This document shows positions 9,868 through 21,000 of a DNA stretch of 64,000 nt, piece after piece (position 1 is the stretch's first letter; each line of letters opens with the position of its first letter). The notes beneath the pieces are model-generated. The model ran no database searches, was not told the origin of the DNA, and worked only from the letters and a program-made list of their open reading frames with translations. The translations under genes and the position numbers were made by a program. Origin of the DNA: Eremomyces bilateralis CBS 781.70 (taxonomy: Eukaryota; Ascomycota; Dothideomycetes; Eremomycetales; Eremomycetaceae); NCBI RefSeq assembly GCF_010015585.1, contig NW_022985079.1, forward strand, positions 578,548 to 642,547. Reading direction: 5' to 3'.

Positions 9868-12048
9868 TCAACCACCGCCATGACCGTGCCCTGTCCCTTT
9901 CTGACTCACCAACTCCCTAAGCTCCTTGATCTCCGCCCTCAACTCCCGAATCTCGAGAATCGCCGCATCCGTCTCGACGTTCGGCCTAGAGTCCTCCACC
10001 TTCTTATGCCATCCCTCTCCCTCGAAATCGAGCTCGCCGTCCATCTGCTCCCACTCCTCGATCACGTCGTCGTACTCCTCGCCCCGCTTCCGGTTCTTCC
10101 GGACGAGGTGCGCCTGCTGCGTCTCCAAGATCGCCGTGATCAGTAGCAGGGGGGAGTAGATGACCAGCATGATGTAATCGTTCAGCTTCGCGTAGGTCGC
10201 GTCCGGCAGCCACCATTCGAATGGGAGGATGAGGCAGACGATCTCGATCACGTTGAGTGCTAGGGTCCTCGGTGAGCTAGTGGCGGCAGTTCTAGGGGGA
10301 TTACGGAACTTACGAGCGATGAAAACATTCTCATCCGGGGCGCGAACAAATTGCATGGTCTTCTGCGCAAACTGCAATGGTATTAGGGTGCATCTGGGAA
10401 ATGTGGGAGCTTATTGATGTTTACCAACGCCATATACTCATCCACTGCATTGTCCGTAATATCCTCATATGCGCTGTTGTATAGGGCGATGAGAATATTC
10501 AAAAGCACTGTAGACGTCAGTAATCTGCACTCGATGGATGGCTCACAACGGTTGTACTTACCGACCATGATTACGAAGGTATAAATGTAATAGAGAATGA
10601 TGCCGAACGGAGGCTGGTCCGGTTAGTCTAGTCATGGAGCGACTGGGAGCATCCTTACCGCATAGTTATCGAAGCCACTGAAATCTGGAGACTGCATGAT
10701 CGCATTCGCCATCGCTTGAAGGATGAAGGTCGTGGCAGTCAATTTGTTATCAACCTGGTCCAGCCCGACGAACGCCTGCAAGAAGCCGACCAGGATGAAA
10801 ATCAACAGCGCAAAGAAGATAAGAGACTCCTTCATCATGACCTTGAGCACCACAAGCATGGCGCCGAAGAACCGGAACGAATCGAGGTACAGCACGAGTC
10901 TTCCCCAGAACATGGGAGCCGTGAAGGCCAAAAAGTTGTAGCTCAATTCGTTAAAGTGGCCTCGTTTGACGTCGCCCATAGGGTGCGCCAGCGCAACCAT
11001 TCTCAAGACGAAGCTTACCGTGAGCAGGGTGTAGAGGGTACTGTTAAAAGCATTCCAAAACCCAAAGTAATAGCGGCCAATTTTCCAGAATTTCGACACT
11101 TCTTCGCAGATGAACCCCAGCGTGGAGAGGTACAGAAGCCCTTCCACGATATCCAGGTCGCCTGACGGATTGATGGTGTTGACGGCAGCTGTGTACAGCG
11201 CCAGGTAAATGAACGAGAAGGCAATCTGGACGTTGTTCTGATAGCGCGGCACTCTCAGGCGATCCGGATTGAAGTGTGCCCAGTAGTTGGTGTTCGTTTT
11301 CTCATGATAATCGACAAACCGGGACGGATCGTCGTCATCTTGGACCAACCAACCCCTCCAGAGATATGCTATGCACTTTTGGTACCCAGACGAGCCGATC
11401 ACAGTTAAGGCATGGAGGTCGACGGCTCGCTCCACAGCATTGGCTGGTAGCGTATCTTCTTCGTTGACATATATCGAATATCGTTTGAGGAGGACCTGTT
11501 CGAGGAGGTACTGCTGGTCTTCCTCTTCTTCGATTCTGTCGATATATTAGCATGAACGCGTGCCGGAGGATAATCGAATAGGACGACAACCTACATTCGC
11601 TTGGCAATGATTTCGCATGCCACACTTCGGACGCGATGCATGTCCGCATCCCAGAGCTCGTGATGCGCCTGGATGGTGAACCATTTCTTCGCCACCAGCA
11701 GGCAGTACACCACGCACGCAGCGTATTCCTCGCCCCCCGCCTGCTTCGCGGTGTTCACGACGGCATGTGTAATGATCGAGCTGTGTGGTTTCGTGACCGT
11801 GCACTCGTCCAATTCGCAGGGGATGACCTGTTCGATCTGGTGCTTGAGGCGGAGGGCGACTTTGGTTACCTCTTTGGCGGGGAAAGGAGAGGGCACGACA
11901 TTGTTTCGCCGGGTCGGTAGCACTAACTAGGATCAGTGACCGTCATCTCCAGGCAAGGGGCGTACGGGATCGCACGAGCTTGGAATTCATGGTGAAGATG
12001 GCGACGGTCTCGGCCATCCCAATCGAAGAGACGGCCCCAGCGGACCAT
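9868..12048 (-). CDS. yvc1: Vacuolar TRP-type calcium channel (Yvc1 homologue)
   Basis: Seven exons: 12048-11976, 11922-11595, 11535-10659, 10613-10562, 10507-10425, 10371-10314 and 10259-9868. The introns are 45-59 bp and the spliced length gives 620 residues. Conserved family features include LLPTRRNN and PSPFPAKEVTKVALRLKHQI near the N terminus and VIGSSGYQKCIAYLWRGW. Six or more hydrophobic helices follow (about residues 225-480), including FALLIFILVGFLQAF and the pore/S6 region PPFGIILYYIYTF-MVVLLNILIALYNSAYEDI, which is rebuilt only across two introns. Residues about 500-620 are cytosolic, acidic and end in a Glu/Lys-rich coiled coil with a Gly/His tail. Yeast Yvc1 releases vacuolar Ca2+ on hyperosmotic shock; fungal homologues affect polarised growth. 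Confidence 0.93.
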
Positions 12049-12748
12049 TGTCGAGGGGGTTGGGAGGACGCGGCGGCGATTGGAGTTGGGGAATGAACCA
12101 AACAACAAACACGCTGTAGTAAACCTAAACCGACTTCAATAATTTACAACTGAGCTCATGGAACACGTCGAAAGTAGTGAATGCATGGCAATGTTTTGGG
12201 AGGGGAAAGTTGGAATCGGCTGGACTGGAGTTTGGACTGATAGCTCCAAGCTTCGCGCCCAGGGAGAACGTCACTCAGCAACAAGGGGGAACCCCTGTTG
12301 GATCTTACTCAGTTCCTAATGCGATCGTCATAATAAATGCGGGGTGGCTCCCTGAACGTGAAGTGTGCCGAATCGTATTGAATAGAATACCATATAGGTA
12401 CCTAGGAGATGGCGGATGGGAATACTATAGGATTCGGAGAATAGTGAGGTACCGGTATTCATATTTGCATTGCTGAAATACGTTGGTACGACTGGGAGAA
12501 CAGAGTAGCCATGCAATACATTCATTCATTTAGAGTGCATCCGAATTCGTCACTGTGTCCAGGAGATGGACGCCCTGTTGAGAACACAGCAACTCACGAT
12601 GCCTTCATCGTCTTCACTCTGCGATCCCGTAGCTACGGCCCGAAGCCTTCCACTAGGGACAATTCCAGGGACTGCCTCTCTGTGACCGGTAGACCCGTGC
12701 TCCCCTAAGACCTCTGCGCACGAAAACACATCAAGGAGACTGGGAGTC
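12049..12748. other. Intergenic region, Yvc1 promoter and eIF2-alpha 3' flank
   Basis: About 700 bases. Near 12279-12302 there is a short imperfect inverted repeat (CAACAAGGGG / CCCCTGTTG); otherwise nothing recognised. Confidence 0.55.
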
Positions 12749-13784
12749 TCACTCCGGGATGGCTTCGTCTGAATCGCTCTCGTCCTCATCTCCGCTAACC
12801 TCCTGGTTTTCTCTCTCCTTCTTCTCCATGAGCGCCTCCAACTCGGCATCGTCGTTCTCCGTAACCGCCTTGGGTGCCATCTTCACGGTACACGACCCTC
12901 CCGCCGCCACGATGTTCTTCTCGATCTCCTTGATCGAGCTCTCCAACATCGCGATCCCCACGTTCTTATCCAAGCACGTGCTGGTCAGGACGTAGAGCGG
13001 CGGCGACACCAGCTTCACCTTGACCGAATTCTCCTCGGTGTTGTTCGCCTCGGCGCATCGCAACGCCGCCTTGACCGCGTCGATCCCATCATACCCGAAA
13101 CAGGTGACCTCGACATCGGCGCGGACCTTGGTCGGTTGCGGCGTCAGGCGCTTCGCGATGAACGCGACCAGCTCGCTTCGCACCGTGTCGCTCGGGAATG
13201 TGACGTCTTTCCAGACGTCGGGGTTGGTGATGGAGATCTTAAAGGCGTCTAGGGCGTGGCCGTATTTCTTGTTCAAGGGCCACCCGAAACCCTGGTAGAG
13301 CTCCTCGATGGGCGTGTTGGTTTTCTCGGCGACGTGGCGCATGATGGAATGAACCATCTTGCTTTTGTTGTATCGTTCCTCGCATTTCACGATGTCTTCG
13401 GGCGATACTCGACGCTTCGATAAATCGATATAACCTGCAGTGCGCCGGGGAGATCAGTATTCTGCGGTAACGTCGTCCTTGCGGGTGTCCATACCTTTGT
13501 CGGGATCCACACGGAGAACCACGACGACCTCGTTGCGGCCCACGCGGATGAGCTTCTGGATGGATCGGATACGCCGCCGGGACAGCTCGCTGAGCAGGAT
13601 CATGCCATCGATGTTATCGTATTCGAGGAGCTTGACGTAAGCACCCATCTCGGCGATCTATCGCGCGTCAGTTCGCCGTCGTGCGCGGCATCGGAAGGAC
13701 ACGAACCTGCTTGACATTGACCATGACAAAGCTGTCCACCTCCGGGTACTTCTCCTCGTAGTACCGACAATTGGTGAGCGACAT
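12749..13784 (-). CDS. SUI2: Eukaryotic translation initiation factor 2 subunit alpha
   Basis: Three exons, 13784-13707, 13657-13495 and 13434-12749, with introns of 49 and 60 bp; 308 residues (yeast Sui2 has 304). The protein starts [16 protein letters not shown]. The S1/OB domain (about residues 15-90) contains [13 protein letters not shown] with the Ser-51-equivalent phosphorylated by Gcn2-type kinases, and [13 protein letters not shown] rebuilt across intron 2. The alpha/beta C-terminal domain follows ([20 protein letters not shown]), and then an acidic tail rich in Glu and Asp. eIF2 delivers initiator Met-tRNA to the 40S subunit. All key residues are present. Confidence 0.97.
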
Positions 13785-14545
13785 GGTGGCGGACGGTGTG
13801 TGATGATGGAAGGAATTTCGGTGTCGTCGTGGATCGAGGGGAATTCTGGTGGGTGGAAGGGCAGTGTGGAGGAAATTGGGGAATTATCGAAGTTGAGTCA
13901 ACTGTATTGAAATATCGAAAGTTCTCTTTCGCCTCCCCCACTTTCGATCTGATTGGCCCAAGCCCCAAACGCCGATGTGGTGTTGTGTCCACCACGACTT
14001 CACCATCAGTGATCAGGCCGAAACCGACATCTTCCACAGTAAGAATGAATGCAAGCTTTTTTTGGAAGAGAGATTCTATTTCATAGCTGAGAGTCTAGAT
14101 CTGGAAATACCGTACGGGTCCAGTCTTAATCTCGGGAAGATATGCTCCCTTCAAGGAAACTGCTCAGCTGGTAATATCTCCCTACGATCGGAGCCCCATC
14201 ATACAAATGCGAGTCTAGTCGGAAAGAATGTTCATATATTAACGGTTACGAATGGTCGTTATCCTACCCCTCGATCTCTTCCCCGCCATCCAGAGTTTCC
14301 GCCAGCCAGGCCGAATATCGTCCCATCCAAAACTCCTCAACACCAATCTGTCGTCCACACGACGTAGGAATGGAGCCCCCTAGGGTGGCACGCCAAAGCT
14401 CAAAAACCTTTCAAAACCCAAAAGTTCGCCTCCAACCAAGGAATCCCATAGCAACATCGCGAAACAAAAGTGAGCTGCAATCTTCTTCAGGCAGCATGCC
14501 TCACAGAAAACCCATCAGTACCACCGCCCGTCCACCGTAACACGT
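13785..14545. other. Intergenic region, eIF2-alpha promoter
   Basis: About 760 bases between the eIF2-alpha start and the stop of the next minus-strand gene. Nothing coding recognised. Confidence 0.6.
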
Positions 14546-15677
14546 TCAGGATCGGCGCCCGACTGAAGAGCTGCCTCGAAGAATCGCATCGTATACGCTC
14601 GCGACCATACCGATGGCGGAGCCGAGCAATAGGAACTGGTATCCTCCAAAGAAGGCGGAATTGACTTGACGGATCGTCAAGGAGTTGGCCAGACCAAGGG
14701 TGATGCCCTGGCCGAAGACGAGCCACGCAACCATCGCCTTGACCACATGGAAGGTGAAGGGGTCAAACTTCTTCTCGAACGACGCCTTGGCGCCGAGGGT
14801 CATGTTGCAGAAATAGGCAGCGAGGAGGGGGAGACCGACACTGGTAGTCAACCACACCGTGATCCACGACCAATATTCCTGCGACGCGAGCATGTACACG
14901 TTCGGCCCGTAGATCGGGGTCTGGGGGAATCGCAGAGACGGGTTCGCGGGAATGTCGAACCAATTCACCCACGGCAGCACCAGTGGCTGGATCGCCAGGC
15001 CTTCCAGGACGAGGAGGATCAAGCTGATCGAGTGAACGTTGCTCAGTTGATGTCGGAACGCGTCGACGTTCTCGCTGACGCCCGCCTCGTCCATGGCCTT
15101 GGATACCTGGCCGGTGAACTCCTGAACCCGCTGCTTGGCCGCGCTGGCCGGTGATCGGGGGAGAGGGACACCGGACGCGACGCGCTGGATGGCGCGTGGA
15201 GTCTTCGCAACGACCTTTTTGATGGGCGTATCGGCGCTGTGATTGGGAGCATGTCAGCATTGGCCATATGCGACGCGTCATGGCGGGGTGGATTGCACAT
15301 ACTCGTCCTCTTCGCTTTTGATCGTCTTCCTGCGCTGGCGCGCCGGTTTGGGTTCCCTGTCGCCCTCGGAACCTCCGACGGAGACCAAGACGCGGTCGCG
15401 TTTCGTGGGCGACAAGCGACCGTAGAAATCGCTGAAGGCGGACTTGGTTCCCAGCGAGGATTGATGGTCGCGTAGGTGCTTCTCTAACGATTCAATCAAA
15501 TCGTCTTTCAGCAACCCATCCGTGCTACAGGCGATCGACGCGTCAGCATCTTGCGCGGCAACAGATCTAGGAGGCGCATCTCTTGGATGGATGCGGCGCC
15601 ACTCACTTTCGGAGCCCAGCTTCTTTGGCAAGGTCAAGGAGCTCGCCCTTCTTTTGTTTCTGTAACCAGGCGGCCAT
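14546..15677 (-). CDS. Four-helix membrane protein with SAP-like N terminus, unknown function
   Basis: Three exons, 15677-15607, 15524-15303 and 15236-14546, with introns of 82 and 66 bp; 327 residues starting MAAWLQKQKKGELLDLAKEA. Residues about 8-45 look like a SAP-type helix-extended-loop-helix (GELLDLAKEAGL, then GLLKDDLIESLEKHL, joined across intron 1). Residues about 60-140 are basic and Pro/Ser-rich (KPARQRRKTIK, VVAKTPRAIQRVASG). The C-terminal half has four hydrophobic segments: near SLILLVLEGLAIQPLVLPWV, SWITVWLTTSVGLPLLAAYF, VVKAMVAWLVFGQGITLGL and FFGGYQFLLLGSAIGMVASV. I believe it is conserved in filamentous fungi but know no characterised member. A SAP-like head plus membrane anchor recalls inner-nuclear-membrane proteins; that is only an analogy. 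Confidence 0.8.
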
Positions 15678-16727
15678 GGTGGCAAGTGGTAGCGATGCGG
15701 TGGGACCAAATACGCGAAGCCAATAAACACGCAGTCGGCGTGTGGAAATAGATTATGCAAAAAGCGCAATTGGGAGATCGGAGGTTGAGGACGGTGCAAG
15801 GACAAGGCGCGTTGAGAAGTGAACGGGATGATGGGGTTGATGATGCAAGTGCGAAATGGAGACGAGACCAGGAGGGAGAGCGGGAGGGCGGTGGCTGGAC
15901 GTGTAAACTGTAAACAAAAGCCGGTGGCTGGGAATGGGATGGAGGAGTACTGGTCAGTCACGTGCGAGGGGCATGGTCAATGAATTCCTAGTCGATCAAT
16001 AGAAAGGACCTGTGTCGAGTTGTCGATGAAGCTATTGTTGATTCCACAATAGGGGATGGATGAGAGGATGAATACAGCTGCCACTGAAGTACTCGGATCA
16101 TTGCATCTGGTTGTGCAACACCTGACACTGTACTCTGCTGTGCAAAGATACTGCTGCATGTACTGGCGGGGTTACCAGTCAATTCTGAGAAGGAGCTGGA
16201 GACATGAGACCGTGAGACGAGACCGTCTAATAGGTCTGATGATGTTGACATCCAATACCATGGACTTGCCACAGTATGCTTACCTTGGTTATGGGCAATC
16301 AAGGTGAAGCAGGAGTTAGACAAACCTTGAACCTCATAAATGATGAAGCTGTCGTGGTTTGGAAAAGAAGAATCTCCAGAATCCAGACGACAGGGGGGCG
16401 CATCGGTCCACCCCCCACGTGATCTCGATCCACCCCGGCAAGCTGACCGATGCTGGCAGGTGGAGCAGTCACTGCAGCCTGAGGCCATAAGGCACTCAAG
16501 AGTTGTGCTCCAGCTCTAATGCCTCAGGTGTAAACATTCTCTTTGCACAGTTGGTCTATCCGACGCGCCGAGCTAACTCCCGAATCCAAAATATCTTCAA
16601 TGGACAATTGTCGAATTCGACGAAAGACCGAACACTGCACCTGATCTGCGGCTCAGATTCGTTACAACCCCTTCTCTCCCATCGTAGGAAGTGATCTAGG
16701 TGGCCAGCCCCTTCCGTTCCATGTTCA
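15678..16727. other. Divergent promoter region, membrane protein and mitochondrial carrier
   Basis: About 1.05 kb. A CACGTG E-box lies near 16418-16423 inside a C-rich stretch. No gene recognised. Confidence 0.5.
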
Positions 16728-18091
16728 ATGGTCTTTCTTGGCCAACTGGCCAAGTGCTTCCGCGCTCCGGACAGGACGGCCGCCACTGTCACCGATAATG
16801 CTGATTCGAACCACCCGTTCACCGCTGTGGCCGAGCCCGCCGTGGCATCGCATGGCGCGGCGGCAGCTATGGACAATGAGCTAGCCATGGAAACGGCGAG
16901 GCCGCAATATCTCCATGTACGACCACCCCATCTGACCTCCACCGCACATCTAATGGATTTCCATGACAGGCTATGCTCGCCGGCGGACTCGGGGGGACCA
17001 CGGGCGATATGCTGATGCATTCGCTGGACACGGTGAAGACGCGCCAGCAAGGCGACCCGCATATGCCGCCAAAATACACCTCCATGGGTGGCAGTTACTA
17101 TACCATTTTCCGGCAAGAAGGCTTCCGAGGCCTGTATGGAGGAGTGGCTCCGGCGTTTCTGGGCTCGTTCTCGGGGACCGTCATCTTCTTCGGCACGTAC
17201 GAATGGAGCAAACGACTCCTGTTAGACAGCGGCATGAATGCATCGTTGGCATACTTGAGCGCAGGTTGGTAGAGGATGAACGCCTTGTCTCAGCTCCCAC
17301 TGACGGGTGATATCGCAGGCTTCATCGCAGACTTGGCGGCGTCACCCCTCTACGTCCCGTCCGAAGTGCTGAAGACCCGCCTCCAGCTCCAAGGACGACA
17401 TAACAATCCGTATTTTAAGTCGGGTTATAACTATCGGTCCATGCGGGACGCTGTGCGCACCATTTACAGAGGGGAGGGACTTCCCGCGTTGTTTTACGGC
17501 TATAAGGCTACCTTGATCCGAGATCTTCCCTTCTCAGCATTGCAGTTCGCATTCTACGAGCAAGAGCGCGCGTTCGCCCAACGATGGATGGGCTCGAAAA
17601 AGATCGGTCTACCCCTGGAGCTCCTGACCGGCGCGTCAGCGGGTGGCATGGCGGGGGTTTTGACATGCCCGTTAGATGTGGTCAAAACCCGAATCCAAAC
17701 CCAGCATAACCCCTCGTCCAGCGCAACCGCAACTTCGGGGAGCGCCGTTCTCAAATCGACCGCACCATTACCGAATACTCTCCAACACCCGTCGTCAAAA
17801 CACCCCACCTCCCATGTCTCCCCGCCGACGCAGGAGACCAGCCAGCGATCTAACCGCCCCATATCCACCTCCTCGCCATCGACGACACTACGAAATCCCT
17901 CCGCAGTCACTTTGGATACCTCATCGGTCATGACCGGCCTGAGAATCATCTACCGGACCGAAGGATTCGCAGGCTGGTTCCGCGGTGTGGGCCCTCGGTT
18001 CGTTTGGACGAGCGTCCAGAGCGGCACGATGCTCGTCATGTACCAAGTGCTTCTCCGATGGTTCGAACAACATCCGCTCATGGATCGATAA
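16728..18091 (+). CDS. Mitochondrial carrier family protein (Mme1/YMR166C type)
   Basis: Three exons, 16728-16916, 16970-17264 and 17319-18091, with introns of 53 and 54 bp; 418 residues. Three carrier repeats are present: HSLDTVKTRQQG with GLYGG, ASPLYVPSEVLKTRLQLQ with ALFYGYKATLIRD, and CPLDVVKTRIQTQ with GWFRGVGPRF. The first motif has Ser instead of Pro. AMLAGGLGGTTGDMLMHSLD, joined across intron 1, and GTVIFFGTYEWSKR match the YMR166C group, whose yeast member exports Mg2+ from mitochondria. Repeat 3 carries a Ser/Thr/Pro-rich insertion of about 70 residues (about 290-365) in the matrix loop. The start is uncertain: the ATG at 16728 gives an N tail of about 60 residues, while the in-frame ATG at 16869 (MDNELAME) gives a length nearer to relatives. 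Confidence 0.88.
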
Positions 18092-21000
18092 CCTGGGCTT
18101 TTCAGTGGCCTTTGCGCGACTCTGTACTGTTGTCAGGTTCGGGGATCTGCCGCATTTCTTGGAGTTACGGCTACGGAGTATCGCACCGCCCTCGAGATTC
18201 GAAGGACGAAGGTGCGTTGGATTTGGTGATGATATGGCTGATCAATAGAGTTGGAAAACGCCCGCGCCTCTCCGTGTATAACAACTGTCGAATAGATATT
18301 TGTAATAGGAAGCAATCATGTTCTTCCATCCTTTTCGCTCCACTCGATCCTGTTCTCTCAAATTCGCCTCTCACGTCGTGTTTCACTCCCTAGACTTCGG
18401 GAGGCTGATACCTTCAGTTCCAAAGATGGACGGAGCAGCGTCGAGATTTCAAATACTTGCATTCCGATAGGACTAACGGGGATTTCTCCTCCCCCCTTGC
18501 TTTCTCCCTGGGTCAGGCGCCAGTTATCGGGCCGTCCCGGTACACGCCGCTCCAAGTCGCGATCACGCTCACGGCTAGGAGGAGTGTGGAGTTAGGCTCG
18601 TATTTGTAATTCTTCACCGCATGGCCCGTTTCAGGCCGACCTTCGAGTTTCGTCTGTCACCGCAAGGAAGTCGATGGGTCGTGCAGGCGTGTCTAGCACT
18701 CTAGATTGATGGAAGACTACATGCAAGGTGAGCGCACCCCAACTCTTAGAAAGCGCTGATGCAACTCTAGCGTTCCTCGCATTCTCCTGGGAGCTTCAAG
18801 AATAGATGTTATATCATGGCTCTTGCAAAATTCTGTCCTGTTGCAAGGTGATGCGCGGCGGTGTAGGCCCCTTGGGTGAAGGTTCCTCTTACTTCGTAGA
18901 ATGCGTGTGCGACCACGACCATGACTCGAGCGACGGCACGATTGGACGTAACATCGACATCGACACCATTTGAAATGGACAATTGGGCACGTTCACGCCC
19001 AGACGATGCAAACGACGCCCAAAGGCGGATCTTGCCGTTGTCGGTCAACAATGCAACTCCTGGTCATGGAGACCGGAGCTGCAGACGCAACGAGGCGAGC
19101 GCACGTCGACATCATGAGGCTTCCGGGGTGACGCTACACCTGGAATTTGGATGGATCGAAATCGATGTTGAGGCGACGACTCGCGAGAGGCCTGACATGG
19201 CCCACGATTGATCATCGTGTATATTCTCCCGTCGACAATAATTGACAGCTTGACAGCAGAAAGCAAGAATCGCTGGGTATTCCAACATCTGGAAACCTGA
19301 GGCGCTTACCCCTTGCAATTGGTCCGTACAGGCAACCAACGGCGGAGGAGGGATGACAGATACGGCACTTCCATCATCAGTGGTTGGAATCAAAGCTCAC
19401 CTATCCGGAATTACTTGCCAACGGAAAGAATCCCTCCCAGCGAAGCCGTCTCTCAACCCACCTACATTTGAATAGCGGCTGGAAGATGTGTCATCGATCC
19501 AGATAACAGTCACAGAAGTATCAACGGTCAGGCCACAGACGGGATGACGGGAGGCTTTAGAGCGGAACTATCCTGGCGCTGTGGCGCGGCCCGAAATGGC
19601 CGCCCCTCGGGCTTGATGGGTTAGCGTATCCATCCATACCAAAGATCCATCGGAATTCTGACTATGTTAAATCTTTTACGAACTGAATTCAATATTCATT
19701 GATTCCGAAATTCTACGAGCCAATTTCTCGATTTCTACGGGATTAGGACCTGATTCATGGCGATATTACGTAGTAGGTCTACCGGACTGGCCAACTGGTA
19801 CGATTCGTAAACCTCGAATTCTATGCTCAGGGAGCGACTCAGGGACAGTCGGACGTTGGGCCGAAAGGGGTGAGTTTGTACTCTGTCACTAATTATGCTT
19901 CATGAAACTGGGTAATTACACGATATTATATACTTTTTTGTTAACAACGACTTCTCTCCATGTTCTAGACTTCTATCACAGTCCCCTTGGTCCCTCGTCA
20001 GCATATATTTTCCGATTCACAACAGTCCAGGGTATCACTCACCACCTTGCCATCAAACATTAATCTTACCAGTGGGATATGATTCGCATGTCTCCTAGAT
20101 TCCTTTGTCAATTGCGTAGCCTTTGGGATGGATAAATTGAATGCGTCGGTCAATGCCCAGCTACGATGCCGATTTATTGGCAATTTTGCATGGCATCATA
20201 GCCGGACCATTTCCCCTTAATCTCGACTCGTTTGAACCAGGTGGCGCTTGGTGGCGCGGATCTAGGGAGCGTGGCATGGGATCGACGCTGGTCCAATTCG
20301 TCGGGACCTGGACCCCCGATGGCAATGCCACAAGCCCACAACACTGCGTTGAAGCCTGTCAGCTTGCCCGCTTCCCGCAGTTGGAGACCCATGGGTTCGG
20401 GACTTGAGGGAGCATGGATCGATATTATTACTGCTACTGCTACTGATCATCTTGCTTCCGAAACGACTAGCTAAACAAGGTCAGTATTTTGAAGGTAATG
20501 CAGCATCAGCCAGGGCACATTCACGAGAGCAGCAAGCCGCGCAACCGCGGCGTCCGCAGTCTCATAGCGTCAACATCCAATTCGAACTTGTGGATACCAA
20601 CGGATGGGGTTGCGACGGCCTTTCAGAGTGAGTTACGGCCATCTGATCTCACGATTGGAGGATGTATTTAGCTGAATCGTTGTCGGAGCGGAGGAGATGT
20701 GGAGTCAATATTTCTCAGCTTGGAGCCTTGGACGCCGGATTTTGCTGCGATAGTACTACTAAGTAATTGCCCCTTAGGAGGCTAGGACCGGCCCATTTTG
20801 TTCCAATAGACCCTGCATATCATTCCCTCACTGCTAAACCTGGGCAAGGGCGGAAATGATCGACCCTCAGGTTCATGGTCCACCACGGGATGGGATTGAA
20901 GTTGACAAGAGGAAGTACCGGTGGCAACGCAATCACACATCAGACACAGCCCGCCGAAGAGATGTTGGTTGAATTTGTTGCGTTGGCAGACTTGCCGATC

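Noticed and set aside
12279-12302. Imperfect inverted repeat as a possible terminator or hairpin
   Set aside because: Short, mismatched, and placed in intergenic DNA without a matching transcript end; likely chance.
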